Positions 60,214 to 64,000 of a DNA stretch of 64,000 nucleotides are shown piece by piece. The position numbers were made by a program, and so were the translations under genes. A model generated the notes under the pieces. That model made no database searches. It worked only from the letters and a program-made list of their open reading frames with translations, and was not told the origin of the DNA. The stretch lies in contig NZ_FLKM01000009.1 in the NCBI RefSeq assembly GCF_900086585.1, forward strand, positions 1,364,001 to 1,428,000, given 5' to 3'. This DNA comes from Emergencia timonensis. GTDB taxonomy: Bacteria > Bacillota > Clostridia > Peptostreptococcales > Anaerovoracaceae. The stretch's first letter is position 1. Every line of letters starts with the position of its first letter.

Positions 60214-61824
60214 ATGTATGATGTACTAATTAAAAATGGGATGGTAATCGACGGCACCGGTGCAGCGGCAAAGCCACTGGATGTGGCATGTAAAGATGGA
60301 CGAGTTTACATGTTGGAACCTGGAAGCTGTTTTTCGGCAAGGGAAATCATCGATGCTGCCGGACTGTGGGTTTCTCCTGGCTTCATTGATACTCATTCTC
60401 ACGGAGATTTCCCTTATGGCGTTTCCTGCAATTCCCTCGCGAAAGTTTCCCAAGGGATTACCACCCATCTGGGCGGGCAGTGCGGCCTGTCGGCCTTTCC
60501 ACTCTGCAGGGAGCGGATAGAAGAGGTGGCAGATGCTATCGGCCTTTCCCGCTATCCTGAGCGGCCATTGTGTGAGCATACCACCTTTGCCCGGTATCGG
60601 GATTATATGAAAACCATTTCTGCAGCGGAACATATCGGATTTTTTCTCGGCCATGAAACTCTGCGCCAATCTGCCATGGGAGCTGTGCAGAGAGTGCCGT
60701 CCCAGGATGAAATGAATGATATGACAGAGATGCTGGAGGAGGCACTCTTGAACGGAGCCTTTGGCATGAGCACAGGGCTGGCCTATCCGCCGGGAGCCTA
60801 TGCAGAGAAAGAAGAACTATATCAGCTCTGTAAGGTTTTGAAAAAACACGACGGGATATATGCGACTCATATGCGGGATGAGGGAAGACATATCATAGAT
60901 TCTGTCAAGGAAGTTATCTGGCTTGGTAAAGAGACGGGCTGCAGGGTGCACATTTCCCATTTGAAAGTCTGCGGCCTAAAAAACTTCGGTCTTTCTCAGG
61001 AGATTTTTGAACTGTTGGATCAGGCAGAACGCGACGGCGTGCGGATTTCAGCGGATGCTTATCCTTACACCATGTCGGGTACTCAGCTGATCTTCTGTCT
61101 GCCGCCGGATTTGATGGAAGGCGGTATAGACAAGGCTTTGGAGCTGATCAGAACAGATAAAGGCCGCGAAACTGCACGGCAGCGGTTATTGCATGACGAT
61201 AGCTTCGACAATATCTATCAGTCCTGTGGCAGTTTTGAAAAGATGATTGTGGCCGCCTGCGCCGTGACAAAGGACGCCGTGGGAAAATCGGTTGCCCAGT
61301 GGGGAAGAAACCACGGTTATGAGGCATTTGAGGCTTTCTTTGCGCTTCTTCTGCAAAACAGAGGGGAAGTGGGCGCCATGTTCGAAGAAATCGGTGAAGA
61401 GGATATGCGAAGAATTTTACAGGATTCCAGGGTGATGATCGGAAGCGACGGGGCAATCGACAAGCTCTCTGACGGTGGTCATCCTCGCACCTTTGGAACC
61501 TTCCCCAGAGCCATTGTGCTATTTACGAGAGATGAAAAACTGGTGTCCCTTGAGGAGATGATTCGCCGCATGACCTCTCTGCCGGCAAAGACCTTTCAGG
61601 TTGAAGGAAAAGGGATTCTTGCCGATGGAATGGATGCCGATATCACCATCTTTGATCCGAAAGAGATACGGGATCAGGCGACGATTTTGGAGCCGGTCAA
61701 GATCAGCAAGGGCATTGACACTGTACTGGCAGGCGGAAAAATTGTATTTCGTCATGGTGCCTTGACAGGAGAAACACCTGGGACTGTAATCACGAAAGGG
61801 AAAAGGAGCAGCCAACATGAGTAA
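60214..61824 (+). CDS. N-acyl-D-amino-acid deacylase family amidohydrolase
   Basis: The 536-residue metal-dependent amidohydrolase has the N-terminal G-F-I-D-T-H-S-H-G-D (H61, H63, D65), a T-H-M-R-D-E-G block near 220, and the diagnostic C-terminal G-S-D-G-A...H-P-R-T-F-G-T-F-P-R. D-aminoacylases cleave N-acyl-D-amino acids; some members are D-glutamate or D-hydantoin specific. In this operon it would release D-amino acids from acylated products. ATG follows the upstream stop directly, indicating coupling, and its end overlaps the next gene by 8 bp. Confidence 0.9.
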   Translation: MYDVLIKNGMVIDGTGAAAKPLDVACKDGRVYMLEPGSCFSAREIIDAAGLWVSPGFIDTHSHGDFPYGVSCNSLAKVSQGITTHLGGQCGLSAFPLCRERIEEVADAIGLSRYPERPLCEHTTFARYRDYMKTISAAEHIGFFLGHETLRQSAMGAVQRVPSQDEMNDMTEMLEEALLNGAFGMSTGLAYPPGAYAEKEELYQLCKVLKKHDGIYATHMRDEGRHIIDSVKEVIWLGKETGCRVHISHLKVCGLKNFGLSQEIFELLDQAERDGVRISADAYPYTMSGTQLIFCLPPDLMEGGIDKALELIRTDKGRETARQRLLHDDSFDNIYQSCGSFEKMIVAACAVTKDAVGKSVAQWGRNHGYEAFEAFFALLLQNRGEVGAMFEEIGEEDMRRILQDSRVMIGSDGAIDKLSDGGHPRTFGTFPRAIVLFTRDEKLVSLEEMIRRMTSLPAKTFQVEGKGILADGMDADITIFDPKEIRDQATILEPVKISKGIDTVLAGGKIVFRHGALTGETPGTVITKGKRSSQHE

Positions 61825-62635
61825 GATCTTTATCTGTGCAGACATCGAAGGTACTGCAAACATTCAAAATCCTTTGGAGCTGCGGAAAAGCGAACCTCTG
61901 TATCATGGATATTTTGCAGAGCAGATGACGCGGGAAATCTCTGCCGCCTGCCGAGGCGCCAGGGAAGCGGGAGCCGAGATGATTTTAATCAAGGACTCTC
62001 ACGGGGCGGGGGATAATCTTCTGCCAGATCAACTGCCGGAAGATACTGAACTGATCAGAGGGTGGGGGCTTCATCCTTACCACATGATGTTTGGAATTGA
62101 GGCGGACTTTGACGGCGTCTTCCTGACCGGCTGTCACAGTGCAGGCGGCACGGATTCCAGCCCTCTGGCCCATACCAACAATTCAAAAAACTGCTGGGTG
62201 AAAATCAACGGGGAAATCGCAGGAGAAGCTTATATCAACAGCCTGACGGCAGCCTATGTGGGCGTTCCGACCCTGCTCATTACGGGTGATGCAGGGATCT
62301 GTAAATTTATGAAAGAAAAAATACCAGGGGCGGAGATGGTGATTACCACGACTTACGCAGGTAATGCTTCACGCAGCAGACATCCCCGTACCGTAGATGA
62401 AGAAATCAGACGAGCAGCGAAAAGAGCGCTGTCCATTTCCAAAGGGCAGTGTTACCCGAAGATGCCGAAAACCTTTCAGGCAGAAATCTCCTTTTTCAAT
62501 CATCTGCGGGCCAGGGGCGCATCTTTTTACCCGGGGGCGCGGCTGAAAGAAAGTCATATCGTGACCTTTACCCATCAAGACTGGTACGAAGTGCTCCGCT
62601 TTTTCTTTTTTGTTTTAAGTGATAATTTAGTATGA
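61817..62635 (+). CDS. M55 family D-aminopeptidase (DppA-like)
   Basis: The 272-residue cytoplasmic metalloenzyme has the M55 start I-C-A-D-I-E-G-T-A (D9, E11), D-S-H-G (D60, H62) and T-G-C-H-S-A-G-G, which supply the zinc ligands. DppA of Bacillus subtilis removes D-Ala from D-Ala-D-Ala and similar D-peptides. This strongly suggests that the operon handles D-peptides such as wall turnover products. It overlaps the deacylase gene by 8 bp. Confidence 0.93.
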   Translation: MSKIFICADIEGTANIQNPLELRKSEPLYHGYFAEQMTREISAACRGAREAGAEMILIKDSHGAGDNLLPDQLPEDTELIRGWGLHPYHMMFGIEADFDGVFLTGCHSAGGTDSSPLAHTNNSKNCWVKINGEIAGEAYINSLTAAYVGVPTLLITGDAGICKFMKEKIPGAEMVITTTYAGNASRSRHPRTVDEEIRRAAKRALSISKGQCYPKMPKTFQAEISFFNHLRARGASFYPGARLKESHIVTFTHQDWYEVLRFFFFVLSDNLV

Positions 62636-62644
62636 GGTATGACG

Positions 62645-63724
62645 ATGAAAATAACAAAGATACAGATAGAAAAGTTTTCGATTCCCTTTACAGAGCCTTT
62701 TCAGGTGGCCTTCGGACTGATCACCGATAGCGAAAGCTGGACAGTGAAAGTGATGACGGATGAGGGGGTTTACGGTCTCGGTTCGGCAGCGCCTTTGGGA
62801 TTCGTCACGGGAGAAACCATGGATACCTGTTATCTGGTTTTAAAAATGCTTGCAGAGGCGATGATTGGGCGTGATCCCATGGATATCCGGGGAGCCCACG
62901 CCCTGATGGACGGTTTGATTTACGGAAACGGGTCTGCCAAATGTGCCATCGACACAGCTCTTTATGACATTATGGGGAAAAAGAAAGGACAGCCATTGTA
63001 TCGCCTGCTGGGCGGAACAAATCCGACGGTTTATAACGATATTACCATTGGAATTGACGAACCGGCAAAAATGCGTGCTGAAGCCGAAAAGCATGTAAGA
63101 GAAAGAGGCTTTCGTATTCTGAAAGTCAAAACCGGCATTGATCTGCAGCGAGATATCGAAGCGCTGACGCAGATTCGACAGGCGATAGGAGAAGAGGTCC
63201 GTATCCGCGTAGATGCCAATCAAGGATATGATCTGGAAACTGCGCTGACGGCCTGCAAAGAACTGGAATCCTTAGGAATTGAGGCGATGGAGCAGCCTTT
63301 GCCTTGGTGGGATTTTGATGGAGCGGCGGAACTGAAACGCAGAAACGAGACGACAGTAGCTCTGATGCTGGATGAATCGATTCATTCCCCTCACGATGCC
63401 AGCAGGGCAGCAAAGCTGCAGTGTGCGGATTATTATAATATTAAACTGATGAAGTGTGGAGGCCTTTATCACGGTCTCCAGATTGCGGATATCGCGGAGG
63501 GAGCAGGCGTCTCCTGCATGGTCGGATGTATGCAGGAGAACAAGATCAGCTTGACGGCAGGTATCAGTTTGGTGGCTGCGAAGAAAGCTATTATTGAAGC
63601 AGACTGTGACAGCTTTATATTTTTCCCAGGAGATGATGACGGAATTGCAGGCGGCTTTACGCGAGAGGGAGGCGTTTTCACATTGACAGAAAAACCGGGT
63701 CTGGGCATTGAGGCGGATTTTTAG
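62645..63724 (+). CDS. Dipeptide epimerase (L-Ala-D/L-Glu epimerase type, enolase superfamily)
   Basis: A 359-residue muconate-lactonising-enzyme-like member of the enolase superfamily. The two catalytic lysines are in K160-V-K162 and I-K267-L-M-K; metal ligands are D190 (D-A-N-Q), E216 (M-E-Q-P) and D243 (D-E-S). The D-x-D-like tail (P-G-D-D-D-G-I-A-G-G) is typical of dipeptide epimerases (YcjG/YkfB), which convert L-Ala-D-Glu from murein into L-Ala-L-Glu. The ATG at 62645 is taken because GAGG stands 7 bases upstream; ATG 62639 is too close. Confidence 0.88.
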   Translation: MKITKIQIEKFSIPFTEPFQVAFGLITDSESWTVKVMTDEGVYGLGSAAPLGFVTGETMDTCYLVLKMLAEAMIGRDPMDIRGAHALMDGLIYGNGSAKCAIDTALYDIMGKKKGQPLYRLLGGTNPTVYNDITIGIDEPAKMRAEAEKHVRERGFRILKVKTGIDLQRDIEALTQIRQAIGEEVRIRVDANQGYDLETALTACKELESLGIEAMEQPLPWWDFDGAAELKRRNETTVALMLDESIHSPHDASRAAKLQCADYYNIKLMKCGGLYHGLQIADIAEGAGVSCMVGCMQENKISLTAGISLVAAKKAIIEADCDSFIFFPGDDDGIAGGFTREGGVFTLTEKPGLGIEADF

Positions 63725-63733
63725 GAGAGAGAG

Positions 63734-64000
63734 ATGGATGGTGCAATCGGAATAATCGGCGGTATGGGTCCCCTGGCTACGGAACTCTTCTACAAAATGG
63801 TCACAACCCATACAGCAGTTCAAAGTGATCAGGAGCATGTCAGAATGATTTTACTCAGCGATACCTCTATGCCGGACAGGACTGCCGCAATTATAAATGG
63901 GGATAGCCAAAGAATCAGAGAACAGATGCTGCAGGATGCTTTGTTTTTGCAGGACAGCGGCTGCAGAGCCCTGGCAGTCACTTGCAATACGGCTCATTTT
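63734..64000 (+). CDS. Aspartate/glutamate racemase family protein (partial, runs off window)
   Basis: The first 89 residues only; the frame is open at the window end. The start I-G-I-I-G-G-M-G-P-L-A-T and the cysteine motif T-C-N-T-A-H (Cys84) mark the cofactor-independent Asp/Glu racemase family, whose second catalytic Cys would lie in the missing half. AGGAGAG precedes ATG 63734, 9 bp after the epimerase. It would interconvert D- and L-aspartate or glutamate released by the preceding enzymes. Confidence 0.9.
   Translation, partial: MDGAIGIIGGMGPLATELFYKMVTTHTAVQSDQEHVRMILLSDTSMPDRTAAIINGDSQRIREQMLQDALFLQDSGCRALAVTCNTAHF

Overview
The window is typical Clostridia (Bacillota) sequence. The evidence is the gene order rplS-rbgA-rnhB, consensus sigma-A promoters with strong AGGAGG-type ribosome binding sites, a leucine T-box, and anaerobe-type enzymes: formate-THF ligase, stand-alone methenyl-THF cyclohydrolase and corrinoid methyltransfer proteins. 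The gene mix (proline racemase, MttB-family methyltransferases, amino-acid fermentation genes, THF one-carbon enzymes) suggests an amino-acid/amine-fermenting anaerobe, perhaps near Anaerovoracaceae/Emergencia. That placement is inference. No rRNA, tRNA, CRISPR array or transposase gene was recognised.

Layout. 1-1.7 kb: tail of a class V aminotransferase and an NhaC-type antiporter. 1.7-5.85 kb: rplS, rbgA, rnhB, fhs. 5.9-10.7 kb: two near-identical PucR regulators separated by a GC-richer inserted module (TetR, Imm17-type membrane protein, unknown protein) and a 110-bp relic of a proline racemase gene. This is the trace of a tandem regulator+racemase duplication. 10.9-17.4 kb: an apparently uncharacterised catabolic operon (proline-racemase family, ornithine-cyclodeaminase family, 4-OT tautomerase, IlvD-like dehydratase, Gate-domain transporter, aminotransferase). 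17.5-19.8 kb: fchA, folD and a DHFR-like protein. 19.9-23.8 kb (minus): SGNH hydrolase, DUF4358, MBOAT and DHHW, a surface-polymer O-acylation operon. 24-34.2 kb: branched-chain amino acid synthesis, with leuACBD on minus behind a T-box and ilvBN-ilvC-ilvD divergent on plus; ilvA lies apart at 47.6 kb. 34.7-36.7 kb: MATE exporter and divergent PadR regulator with two palindromic operators. 36.8-45.7 kb: AraC/PocR and ArsR-type regulators followed by two non-pyrrolysine MttB-family methyltransferases, a corrinoid protein, a RocB-like M20 hydrolase and a YkvI-like transporter. 46.1-47.6 kb: cupin and secreted M14 carboxypeptidase. 48.9-64 kb: a two-component system divergent from a long operon for peptide uptake (SBP, two permeases, two ATPases) and processing of D-amino-acid peptides (two beta-lactamase-fold hydrolases, N-acyl-D-amino-acid deacylase, M55 D-aminopeptidase, dipeptide epimerase, Asp/Glu racemase cut by the window end).

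How the parts fit. fhs, fchA and folD form the THF methyl branch. FolD lacks the usual cyclohydrolase lysine, so FchA may carry that step. Methyl groups removed by the MttB-like operon could enter the same THF pool, although the corrinoid:THF methyltransferase and corrinoid activator are not in this window. The best candidates for undescribed biology are the MttB/M20/YkvI operon, the racemase-OCD-dehydratase operon with its duplicated regulator, and the D-peptide operon with its direct-repeat response-regulator site. All functions are inferred from sequence recognition by eye; no search was run.
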